A DNA stretch of 43,765 nt from an uncultured Burkholderiales bacterium (GCA_903916355.1 CAIWWN010000180.1:1-43765); one strand, 5' to 3'; positions 10,602 through 17,485 are shown, counted from the first letter of the stretch. Numbers and translations: made by a program. The notes: generated by a model not told the origin, from the sequence alone.

Positions 10602-10970
10602 TTGTCGGCCACGGTGTTTGCGGGCTTGTGTGAGGCAATCCTGATTGAGTGCCATCAGCGCGATTGGCTGCTCACCACCAAATTGGTTCAGTCCGAAGCG
10701 CACGAGGTGCTGAATCGTAAATTCCCGCACTTGCCACAATCACTGGCACTGTTTGACGCCATCTGGTCAGAGGCCACCTGCGTGCAAGACCTGGACGAGC
10801 CAGCAGACGACAACGACGTTCGGCTGGTCAAAGCCGCCAGCTTGGCCGGTGCCGAAGTTTTCATCACCGGCGACAAGCGCGTGCTGACTTGGGGCCGTGA
10901 AGGCAACACGCAAATCCTGAGCCCCCGGGAAGCGTGGATGCAGTTGTTTGCGGGCAATGATGGCGCTTGA
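10602..10970 (+). CDS. PIN-domain protein (toxin-like), annotated from TTG; homologous-looking sequence extends upstream without ATG/GTG/TTG
   Basis: In-frame upstream VFIDPHVWLSA then ATVFAGLCEAILIECHQRDWLLTTKLVQSEAHEVL...DDNDVRLVKAASLAGAEVFITGDKRVL, PIN acidic residues. Confidence 0.65.
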   Translation: MSATVFAGLCEAILIECHQRDWLLTTKLVQSEAHEVLNRKFPHLPQSLALFDAIWSEATCVQDLDEPADDNDVRLVKAASLAGAEVFITGDKRVLTWGREGNTQILSPREAWMQLFAGNDGA

Positions 10971-11112
10971 AAAAGCGCCGATGTGGGCCGTGCAGGTGGT
11001 GCGCCATTTTCGGCACAGCCATTCCTTGGGCGATGTCCAGGTTGCGATGGCGCACGACACTCGATGCGAGCAGCGCTAAGAAAATAATGAACGTATTGGG
11101 ATTAATTTTTCT

Positions 11113-11139
11113 TTGTTTTGAGGCTATAGTAAATATAAT
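11113..11139 (+). promoter_or_regulatory. Candidate promoter upstream of cassette array (TTGTTT - 15 bp - TATAAT)
   Basis: Perfect TATAAT in an AT-rich tract of otherwise GC-rich DNA; short 15-bp spacing makes this tentative. Confidence 0.3.
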
Positions 11140-11337
11140 GAATCAGCACAAGAACTTGATCGAGTGATCGGGCGGACTGCAAAGAAGGAGCACCGGGTTT
11201 CATGCGAAATTTATACCGGTACGAAAACACAGCAATTGAACCTGCAAACCAAGGCGCATGCGGCTTGCAGCCAATTTATCTGAAAGATGTATCGACACGG
11301 CCCGGATGTATCCACCGGGTTTTGCGGTCTACATTAC

Positions 11338-11344
11338 GTTAAGT
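11338..11344 (+). other. Integron core site GTTAAGT (R'-type GTTRRRY) at 5' boundary of cassette 1 (attI or attC remnant)
   Basis: GTTAAGT matches GTTRRRY and is the exact reverse complement of ACTTAAC at 11758-11764. Confidence 0.6.
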
Positions 11345-11360
11345 CGCATAAGGGGACATC

Positions 11361-11729
11361 GTGCGTATTCCAAAGCATCTTGCATTCATTGCCCTTCTGC
11401 TCTTGCCTGGCTTCGCCGCCGCCGATGGGAATACGTTGTTGACACAGTGCACGCAGGTGGAGCGCTTCATGGACAATAAGAAAGCAGGTGCGGAATCGGA
11501 CATCGGCATGTGTTTGGGCTTGGTTCAAGGAGTACGTAACACCATGCTATTTACCGAGCCATTGCTCGATCAGAAGCACCGCACATGTTGGCCAACCGAC
11601 GGAATTGACAACGGTCAGGCGGTTCGTATCGTGCTCCAGTACCTTCGAAGTAATCCGGCGTCGCTGCACCAAGACGAGGTCTTGTTGATGATGCTGGCAT
11701 TTCGAAAGGCGTATCGGTGCGCAAAATGA
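11361..11729 (+). CDS. Rap1a/Tai-family-like immunity protein (integron cassette 1), GTG start
   Basis: Signal peptide, DGNTLLTQC...DIGMCLGLVQGVRNT...CWPTDGIDNGQAVRIVLQYLRSNPASLHQDEVLLMMLAFRKAYRC: conserved Cys and GQAVRIVLQYL pattern. Confidence 0.75.
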   Translation: MRIPKHLAFIALLLLPGFAAADGNTLLTQCTQVERFMDNKKAGAESDIGMCLGLVQGVRNTMLFTEPLLDQKHRTCWPTDGIDNGQAVRIVLQYLRSNPASLHQDEVLLMMLAFRKAYRCAK

Positions 11730-11757
11730 GTCGAACCGACCGTCGCGTCCAGATGCC

Positions 11758-11847
11758 ACTTAACCGGTCAGTCAAGACGGATACACAAATGCGTCCGGCC
11801 GCTTCGCGGCCAGTGCAAATGTGCGCCGCCTACCTCCAACGTTAAAG
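11758..11847 (+). other. attC-like site 1 (90 bp)
   Basis: R'' ACTTAAC ... GGCCGCttcGCGGCC hairpin ... R' GTTAAAG. Confidence 0.7.
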
Positions 11848-11863
11848 CTCAAAAGGAGTCGCT

Positions 11864-12334
11864 ATGACAGTCAACACGTGGCCGAGAAACCAATACACGG
11901 GCGTCGGTGGCGGCCGATACACAGGAGTCGGCGGAGGCCTTTACACCGGTGTTGGTGGAGGCGCGTACACCGGCGTGGGCGGGGGCATGTACACCGGGGT
12001 TGGCGGCGGTCGATACACAGGTGTAGGCGGAGGGCTCTACTCGGGAGTCGGCGGCGGTCTCTATACCGGGGTTGGCGGCGGCCTTTACACGGGCGTTGGG
12101 GGCGGACTTTATACGGGTGTGGGAGGTGGGCTCTATTCTGGCGTGGGCGGGGGCATGTACACCGGTGCCGGCGATCCCTACATGAGCAACATCCCTCCTT
12201 GGGACTTCTTCGTAGAGTATCTGTTCACGCACGGGTATAAGTCACAAGCTGCGCTTATCCTGCGTCACATGCCGAGGCAGTACGGTCAGCCACTGACGAA
12301 GCATCTGCAGGAAAAGTTTGGCGATGAGCTCTAA
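11864..12334 (+). CDS. Octapeptide-repeat protein (Y[T/S]GVGGGx)11 with non-repetitive C-terminal domain (integron cassette 2)
   Basis: AAGGAG RBS at 11853-11858, ATG 11864; 11 full repeats plus a degenerate 12th; C-terminus DPYMSNIPPWDFFVEYLFTHGYKSQAALILRHMPRQYG... Confidence 0.85.
   Translation: MTVNTWPRNQYTGVGGGRYTGVGGGLYTGVGGGAYTGVGGGMYTGVGGGRYTGVGGGLYSGVGGGLYTGVGGGLYTGVGGGLYTGVGGGLYSGVGGGMYTGAGDPYMSNIPPWDFFVEYLFTHGYKSQAALILRHMPRQYGQPLTKHLQEKFGDEL
11894..12157 (+). repeat. 11 tandem 24-bp coding repeats (YTGVGGGx)
   Basis: Direct reading of translation; every repeat is exactly 24 bp and in frame, but codon third positions differ between copies. Confidence 0.95.
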
Positions 12335-12418
12335 CTTGTCGGTCGAGATGGACGCCCACGTGCGTCCGCGCGCCTCGCGTACACCTGGTCTTGGTTGCCA
12401 CTCACCTTTACGTTAGGC
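12329..12418 (+). other. attC-like site 2 (90 bp)
   Basis: R'' CTCTAAC (contains the stop codon of the upstream ORF) ... R' GTTAGGC (exact GTTRRRY). Confidence 0.7.
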
Positions 12419-12421
12419 CGC

Positions 12422-12943
12422 ATGAAACGACCCGAACGACTCCGCCGTGTTGCGCTCCTGTGCTGCCACTGCCTCAGGAACGTGGCTCTGTATCGCTCCG
12501 CCTGGCGCAGACGAGAGCTCATCGTTCGCCGCCAGTTCTGGGTCAATGCCAACGGCAATGCGATAGACATTGCGGTTCTCGAGTGGTGCAAGCTCTTTGC
12601 TGATCGAAAGGGCAAGCATCACTGGACGCGCGTGGTTTCTGATGAGGCCGCATTCCTTGCGCAGCTACTCCGGGCACTCGGATTGTCAGCGAAGGAGTTC
12701 CATGACTTCGCGCGCTCAGTGCTACGCTACCGCAACAAGTTTGTCGCACACCTTGACGACGAACGCACCATGCATATTCCTGCTACACGAGTACTTCGCC
12801 GCAGTGCAGCATTTCTGTATGACTGGCTACGAGCCGACGCAATCGATAGCCAGTACCTTCAGGATGCACCCAGTTGTGCGCGGGAGCACTACTCGGCCTT
12901 TTACTCTCACGGCCGCGCGGAGCACTTGCGCAATGCGGCCTAG
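12422..12943 (+). CDS. Hypothetical protein with HEPN-like R-N-x4-H motif (integron cassette 3)
   Basis: ATG 4 bp after R' of attC2; ...EFHDFARSVLRYRNKFVAHLDDERTMHIP... Confidence 0.7.
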   Translation: MKRPERLRRVALLCCHCLRNVALYRSAWRRRELIVRRQFWVNANGNAIDIAVLEWCKLFADRKGKHHWTRVVSDEAAFLAQLLRALGLSAKEFHDFARSVLRYRNKFVAHLDDERTMHIPATRVLRRSAAFLYDWLRADAIDSQYLQDAPSCAREHYSAFYSHGRAEHLRNAA

Positions 12944-13066
12944 CCCCTTGCTCAAGCAGAGCGCCAACGGCAGGCCACCAGGCCCGGGCCGGTGGTGCGC
13001 GGCACATTTTCACCGGCCCGGGCCTGGCGTCCTGCCGTCGTCGCCCGCTTAGCTCGAACGTTAACC
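12938..13066 (+). other. attC-like site 3 (129 bp) with long imperfect hairpin
   Basis: R'' GCCTAGC; arms 12969-12994 and 13011-13036 complementary at 24/26 positions; R' GTTAACC (degenerate). Confidence 0.7.
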
Positions 13067-13085
13067 CGCACCATCAATTCCGCAC

Positions 13086-13412
13086 ATGTACTCATCGACA
13101 TTCATTTTCTCGAAGAAACAGTACGACAGCGAGTTCTATCGGCTTGATCAAGCTATCGCTGAAGCCGCAAAAGAAATCCCAGGCTATCTTGGTGAAGAAG
13201 CATGGGAAAACACGAGCACAGGATTGGTTTCCAATGTTTATTACTGGCAGACGCTTGAAGCCTTGCAGGAATTGATCAAGCATCCGAAGCATCAGGAAGC
13301 AAAAGCCAAACAAGCAAACTGGCTCGATGGGTATCAAGTGATCATTTCCGAGGTCATTAAATCCTACGGTGACTCCAAACTCACGATGCTGCCCGCGTTC
13401 AATGCGCAGTAA
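13086..13412 (+). CDS. Small ABM-like (antibiotic biosynthesis monooxygenase fold) protein (integron cassette 4)
   Basis: FIFSKKQYDSEFYRLDQAIAEAAKEIPGYLGEEAWENTSTGLVSNVYYWQTLEALQELIKHPKHQEAKAKQANWLDGYQVIISEV pattern. Confidence 0.65.
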   Translation: MYSSTFIFSKKQYDSEFYRLDQAIAEAAKEIPGYLGEEAWENTSTGLVSNVYYWQTLEALQELIKHPKHQEAKAKQANWLDGYQVIISEVIKSYGDSKLTMLPAFNAQ

Positions 13413-13426
13413 ACCAAAAAACCACC

Positions 13427-13485
13427 CATTAACGCCCATTTCAGGACTGCCCGCCATGAATGGGTTTTAGCGCCCCAACTTAGCA
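13427..13485 (+). other. Short attC-like site 4 (about 59 bp), degenerate R'
   Basis: CATTAAC ... CCCATTTCA/TGAATGGG pairing with an extra unpaired T ... CTTAGCA (G of GTT replaced). Confidence 0.45.
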
Positions 13486-13521
13486 ACGCCCCACGGAAAA
13501 CAACTTGAAAGTAATCCAACT

Positions 13522-13947
13522 ATGAATCCGAATGCATTTTTCTGGAAAATCATGCGCGGCGAAATGCCCCCTCCGCCAGCGGCCACAACGCTTGGAATTT
13601 CTTTCAAAAATATCGACGCCAAGATTGGCGCGATCGAAGTCGAGTTCGAAGGAAAAAAGGAATTCACGAATCCAGCAGGCAATATCCAAGGTGGTTTTCT
13701 TGCCGCGATGTTAGACGACACCATGGGGCCGGCACTGGCCTCCACGCTGTCTGAGGGCGAATTTGCGCCAACGCTGAACCTCAATGTTTGTTTCCAATCT
13801 GCCGCGAAGGTTGGTCGCCTTCTGGGCAAAGGCCGAGTCGTCAAGCGCGGCCGAGGCGTCTGTTTCTTGTCCGCTGAGCTTTATCAAGACGGCGAGCAGG
13901 TGGCAACTGCAACGGCCACCGCGCTCATACGTAGCCTGCCGAGATAA
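13522..13947 (+). CDS. PaaI-family hotdog thioesterase (probable last cassette)
   Basis: NPAGNIQGGFLAAMLDDTMGPALAS...LNLNVCFQSAAKVGRLLGKGRVVKRGRGVCFLSAELYQDGEQVATATATA. Confidence 0.85.
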   Translation: MNPNAFFWKIMRGEMPPPPAATTLGISFKNIDAKIGAIEVEFEGKKEFTNPAGNIQGGFLAAMLDDTMGPALASTLSEGEFAPTLNLNVCFQSAAKVGRLLGKGRVVKRGRGVCFLSAELYQDGEQVATATATALIRSLPR

Positions 13948-14012
13948 GTCCTTAGGCCGTTGTCCCAGAAGAATAACTTGATGCCCATACGTTTCGTATA
14001 TACACTCTGTGC

Positions 14013-14288
14013 ATGGAGTTCACTTGGTCAGAAACGAAGCGAGCAGCGAATATCAAAGCCCATGGCCTTGACTTCGTAGACGCCGAAAGTGTTTTTGAAG
14101 GCGTGACGTTCACCTTCGAAGATGACCGTTTCTCCTACGGTGAGCAACGTTTTGTGACACTGGGCTTGCTCGCTGGCATACCTGTTTCAGTCGTACACAC
14201 AGAGAGTGAATATGAAATCCGCATCATCTCGTTCCGAAAAGCAAGCAAGCGCGAGTCGCAAATCTACTACGATGAAATCCAAAACTGA
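14013..14288 (+). CDS. brnT: BrnT family toxin
   Basis: MEFTWSETKRAANIKAHGLDFVDAESVFEG...RFVTLGLLAGIPVSVVHTES..IRIISFRKASKRESQIYYDEI. Confidence 0.9.
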   Translation: MEFTWSETKRAANIKAHGLDFVDAESVFEGVTFTFEDDRFSYGEQRFVTLGLLAGIPVSVVHTESEYEIRIISFRKASKRESQIYYDEIQN

Positions 14289-14526
14289 TTGGGCGCGATT
14301 GCACTCCGGCGCTGGCGATATGAAGCCGACGCCAGAACACCCGGAGACTGACGTAAGTCACATTGTGCGTGGCATGGTTCGCAAAGGTTTGAAGCCAATG
14401 CCTGCCAAGGCATCTATTTCGCTGCGATTGGATCAAGACGTGCTCGAATGGTTCAAGGCGCAAGGGACTGGCTATCAGACGCGAATCAACACAGTCCTGA
14501 GGGCGTTCCGTGACGCTTCGGTTTAG
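14272..14526 (+). CDS. brnA: BrnA family antitoxin
   Basis: Overlaps brnT end; KASISLRLDQDVLEWFKAQGTGYQTRINTVLRAF. Confidence 0.88.
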   Translation: MKSKTDWARLHSGAGDMKPTPEHPETDVSHIVRGMVRKGLKPMPAKASISLRLDQDVLEWFKAQGTGYQTRINTVLRAFRDASV

Positions 14527-14565
14527 CAACTTGCTCGCCAAGGACCTGCCGCCTCAGGTGGTCGA

Positions 14566-14694
14566 ATGGCGGCTCTAGGCTATACAGGGGACCGGCTTTT
14601 TTATGTGGTGTTCGTTGCCCGTGTAGAGACGCGACGAATTATCAGCCTGCGAAAGGCGAACCAACGCGAGGTGAATCGCTATGCCGAAACTTAA
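14566..14694 (+). pseudogene. Truncated BrnT-like toxin (C-terminal part only)
   Basis: Frame reads MAALGYTGDRLFYVVFVARVETRRIISLRKANQREVNRYAET*, i.e. the RIISLRKA..RE..Y end of BrnT; N-terminal half absent. Confidence 0.75.
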
Positions 14695-14971
14695 ACCGAA
14701 CCATATTTCTGTCACGGACACAAAAGATGCCACGATCACCGCTGCTGCGATGACCGACCCTGACGCCTTGCCGTTTACGGATGCGCAGTGGGAGGCGCTC
14801 AAGCCAAAGTTGCGCACCGGGTGCCCAAAGGCCGAGGTGACCAAAGAACGCATCTCCATTCGACTCTCCCGTGATGTGGTGACGCAGTTTCGCGCCACAG
14901 GAGAGGGTTGGCAGACTCGGATGGATTTGGCCTTGCGCCAATACATCGCAGAGCACCCGATCACCCACTGA
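14681..14971 (+). CDS. BrnA-like antitoxin (second copy)
   Basis: Overlaps the truncated brnT; ERISIRLSRDVVTQFRATGEGWQTRMDLALRQYI. Confidence 0.8.
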   Translation: MPKLKPNHISVTDTKDATITAAAMTDPDALPFTDAQWEALKPKLRTGCPKAEVTKERISIRLSRDVVTQFRATGEGWQTRMDLALRQYIAEHPITH

Positions 14972-15027
14972 CTGCTGTCGCTGGCGCTTTACGTATTGCC
15001 CTTGCCGGGCGGTGATCGGAAAAGACG

Positions 15028-15059
15028 AACGGCGTCCCCACTTGCGCAGGCACGCCGTT
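15028..15059. terminator. Inverted repeat AACGGCGT/ACGCCGTT, possible terminator of dapD
   Basis: Perfect 8-bp arms immediately 3' of dapD on the minus strand; weak T tract. Confidence 0.4.
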
Positions 15060-15078
15060 ATTGTTTGAAAGGTCCGAA

Positions 15079-16056
15079 TCAGTTCTTGTGCAACTCAGCG
15101 TTCAACTCGCCCCAGCTCTTGTTACGCGGAATCGCGTGCAACGCGCCGGACTGTGAATCGCGGCGGAACAGGATGCCGTTTTGGCCGGACAGCTCTTTGG
15201 CTTTCATCAGGCTACCGTCAGGCAGTTGCACGCGGCTGCCGCCGGTGATGTAGCAACCGGCTTCGACGATGCAGTCGTCGCCCAGCGAGATGCCGATGCC
15301 GGCGTTGGCGCCCAGCAGGCAGCGCTTGCCGACCTTGATGACTTCTTTGCCGCCACCGGACAGCGTGCCCATGATGGACGCGCCGCCGCCGATGTCGCTG
15401 GCGTCATCCACCACCACACCGGCGCTGATGCGGCCTTCGACCATGCTGGCGCCCAAGGTGCCGGCGTTGAAGTTGCAAAAGCCTTCATGCATAACGGTGG
15501 TGCCGCTGGCCAGGTGCGCGCCCAGGCGCACGCGGTCGGCGTTGGCGATGCGCACACCGGCGGGCACCACGTAGTCGGTCATCTGCGGGAACTTGTCCAC
15601 GCCTTTGATCTCCAGCAGGCGGCCAGCAGCGCGTGCTTTCATGCGGGCGGCGGGCACTTCGCTCACGGCGCAGGGGCCAAAGTTGGTCCAGGCTACGTTG
15701 GCCAGCAGGCCAAAGATGCCGGTCACGTTGGCGCCGTGCGGCAACACCAGGCGGTGGCTCAGCAGGTGCAGGCGCAAATAAGCGTCGTGCGTGTCGGCAG
15801 GCGCGTCGGCCAGCGATTTGATTTCGGTGCGAACGGCGACCACGGTCACGTTGCGCACGGCGCAAGCGACCAGCGCATGGGCAGCTTCGGCGCCCAATGC
15901 GGCCACGGCTTCGGCGGCGGTCAAACGGGTGGTGCCGCTTTGGGCAAGGTCGCCCGCCAGCTCAGGGGCTGGGAACCAGGTGTCCAGCACGGTGCCGTCA
16001 GCGGCGATGGTGGCCAGGCCCGTGGCGCGTGCGCCGGTGGTTTGGAAAGTGCTCAT
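15079..16056 (-). CDS. dapD: 2,3,4,5-tetrahydropyridine-2,6-dicarboxylate N-succinyltransferase, long (Pseudomonas-like) form
   Basis: DKFPQMTDYVVPAGVRIANADRVRLGAHLASGTTVMHEGFCNFNAGT...GGGASIMGTLSGGGKEVIKVGKRCLLGANAGIGISLGDDCIVEAG. Confidence 0.9.
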   Translation of the reverse strand: MSTFQTTGARATGLATIAADGTVLDTWFPAPELAGDLAQSGTTRLTAAEAVAALGAEAAHALVACAVRNVTVVAVRTEIKSLADAPADTHDAYLRLHLLSHRLVLPHGANVTGIFGLLANVAWTNFGPCAVSEVPAARMKARAAGRLLEIKGVDKFPQMTDYVVPAGVRIANADRVRLGAHLASGTTVMHEGFCNFNAGTLGASMVEGRISAGVVVDDASDIGGGASIMGTLSGGGKEVIKVGKRCLLGANAGIGISLGDDCIVEAGCYITGGSRVQLPDGSLMKAKELSGQNGILFRRDSQSGALHAIPRNKSWGELNAELHKN

Positions 16057-16153
16057 TTTTGCTCCGCAAATAAAAACCCGCCCTGCATGTGGCGATGGCG
16101 GGTGGGTGGAAATCTGAAGGCGTGATTATCGGCCAGATGCAATGGTGACGACA

Positions 16154-17485
16154 TTACCTTTTACCCAATAAAGGCGATCGGCCAATTTTGTTCGTCTCGG
16201 TCGTTAGCTTGGATGGGGCAGAAAAACCCTCAAACGCTTTGCTCGCTACCCAATCTCCCACGGCATAAACGCGTTCTTCGCGCAGGCCCTGCACACCCTC
16301 AGCCCAGGCCAGCAGCATGCGTTTGCCAATCTCTTCAAAACTCGGGTGGTCGGCCATGGCTTGGCGCACCTCGCGGCCCACCTCGGCCACCGCATCGCTG
16401 ATGGCTTGCACCATTAGTTGCTGTTCCTTGGGCTGGATGCCGAAGCTTGTGGCGATAAATTTTTGCAGATTTTTACCGGGCAGCCAGGTTTTTTTGCCCA
16501 TGAGTGCAATCCCCGGCGGGTTGTGCGCAAAGCCCGCATACACGCTGGTGGTCAGCATGTCGTAGGCGGGCGACAGGTGCACGTCGGCGCGGCTGGTGTA
16601 GAGCAAGGCCAGGTTTTTGGCGTGGCAGTCGGCGTTGCGCAGTGCATAGGTCAGCAGCAAAGTGGTGGCCAGCTGGCGAAAGGTCTCCAGCCGCTGCGGG
16701 CCAGGCACATGGTCGCGCACGGCTTTGGCGATGCGCTCCCATGTCGTGTCGTATTTGGCGGCGGGGCGCAGGCCCAGCAGGCTGCAAAAATCTTCCATGC
16801 CCCAGTGCGACTGGCCGTTTTCGTCCACGTCAAAGCGGTGCACCACCAGGGCCTGGCCGTCGTCAGACACTTCGGTTTGGGCGGTTGACATGACGCGGCG
16901 GGCCACTTGCATGCACAGGTGTTCGTTCAGGGCGACAAAGGGTAGCTTGGCGCTGGAGCCTTTGATGATGTGGCGCCGTGTGAGGAGGCTGGCTTTTTGA
17001 TGCGGTGCAAGCGGCGTGAGGTGTTGCGCTTGTGCATCTAAAAACTTGGGCACCACACCCGATACACCGCTGGTGGCGTGTTCACGCACCAGTTCGGCAA
17101 AGGCGGCCTCGGAGTTGTCGCCCTTGAGCAGGGCGGCCACTTCGATCGTTTTGGTGGGCTCGCTCAGTTCAGCGCCTGGCGCAGCCACTTGCAAGCGGCC
17201 CACCATATTGCGGCCAATGACCGACAGCAAGGCGATGGGGCTGGCGCCGATGTGCGGGCCAAACTGTTCTTGCAGTACTTGTAGCAAATAGCCTTCGGGC
17301 AGGTTCATTTGCAGCACGGGTGGGAGTTGGTCGTCCCATACATAGCTCTCGGTGCGCACGGGCATGGTGAGAGAGACAAAGTCGTCTGCTGCCACCCGGG
17401 GGTGGTAGGTCAGCACGCTTTTGAAGTCGCCAGATTGCTCTAGCGTTGCGACTTCGCGGCCCAGCACGTAGACCGACAGTTGCAT
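16154..17485 (-). CDS. hipA: HipA family kinase-like toxin
   Basis: MQLSVYVLGREVATLEQSGDFKSVLTYH..., GSSAKLPFVALNEHLCMQVARRV, HRFDVDENGQSHWGMEDFCSLLGL, NADCHAKNLALLY. Confidence 0.88.
   Translation of the reverse strand: MQLSVYVLGREVATLEQSGDFKSVLTYHPRVAADDFVSLTMPVRTESYVWDDQLPPVLQMNLPEGYLLQVLQEQFGPHIGASPIALLSVIGRNMVGRLQVAAPGAELSEPTKTIEVAALLKGDNSEAAFAELVREHATSGVSGVVPKFLDAQAQHLTPLAPHQKASLLTRRHIIKGSSAKLPFVALNEHLCMQVARRVMSTAQTEVSDDGQALVVHRFDVDENGQSHWGMEDFCSLLGLRPAAKYDTTWERIAKAVRDHVPGPQRLETFRQLATTLLLTYALRNADCHAKNLALLYTSRADVHLSPAYDMLTTSVYAGFAHNPPGIALMGKKTWLPGKNLQKFIATSFGIQPKEQQLMVQAISDAVAEVGREVRQAMADHPSFEEIGKRMLLAWAEGVQGLREERVYAVGDWVASKAFEGFSAPSKLTTETNKIGRSPLLGKR

Noticed and set aside
10982-11080. 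Possible C-terminal remnant of an integrase (RHFRHSHSLGDVQVAMAHDT)
   Set aside because: Superficial resemblance to a tyrosine-recombinase R-box only; too short and no catalytic Tyr context, so not called.
11894-12157. CRISPR-like regular repeats
   Set aside because: Contiguous 24-bp coding tandem repeats without unique spacers; codon-level variation indicates protein-coding repeats.
11821-12240. Alternative-frame and antisense repeat ORFs (139 aa plus, 127 aa minus) over the octapeptide repeats
   Set aside because: Any frame across an in-frame 24-bp repeat stays open; only the 11864 frame has a good RBS, ATG placement just after the attC R' site and a plausible folded C-terminus.
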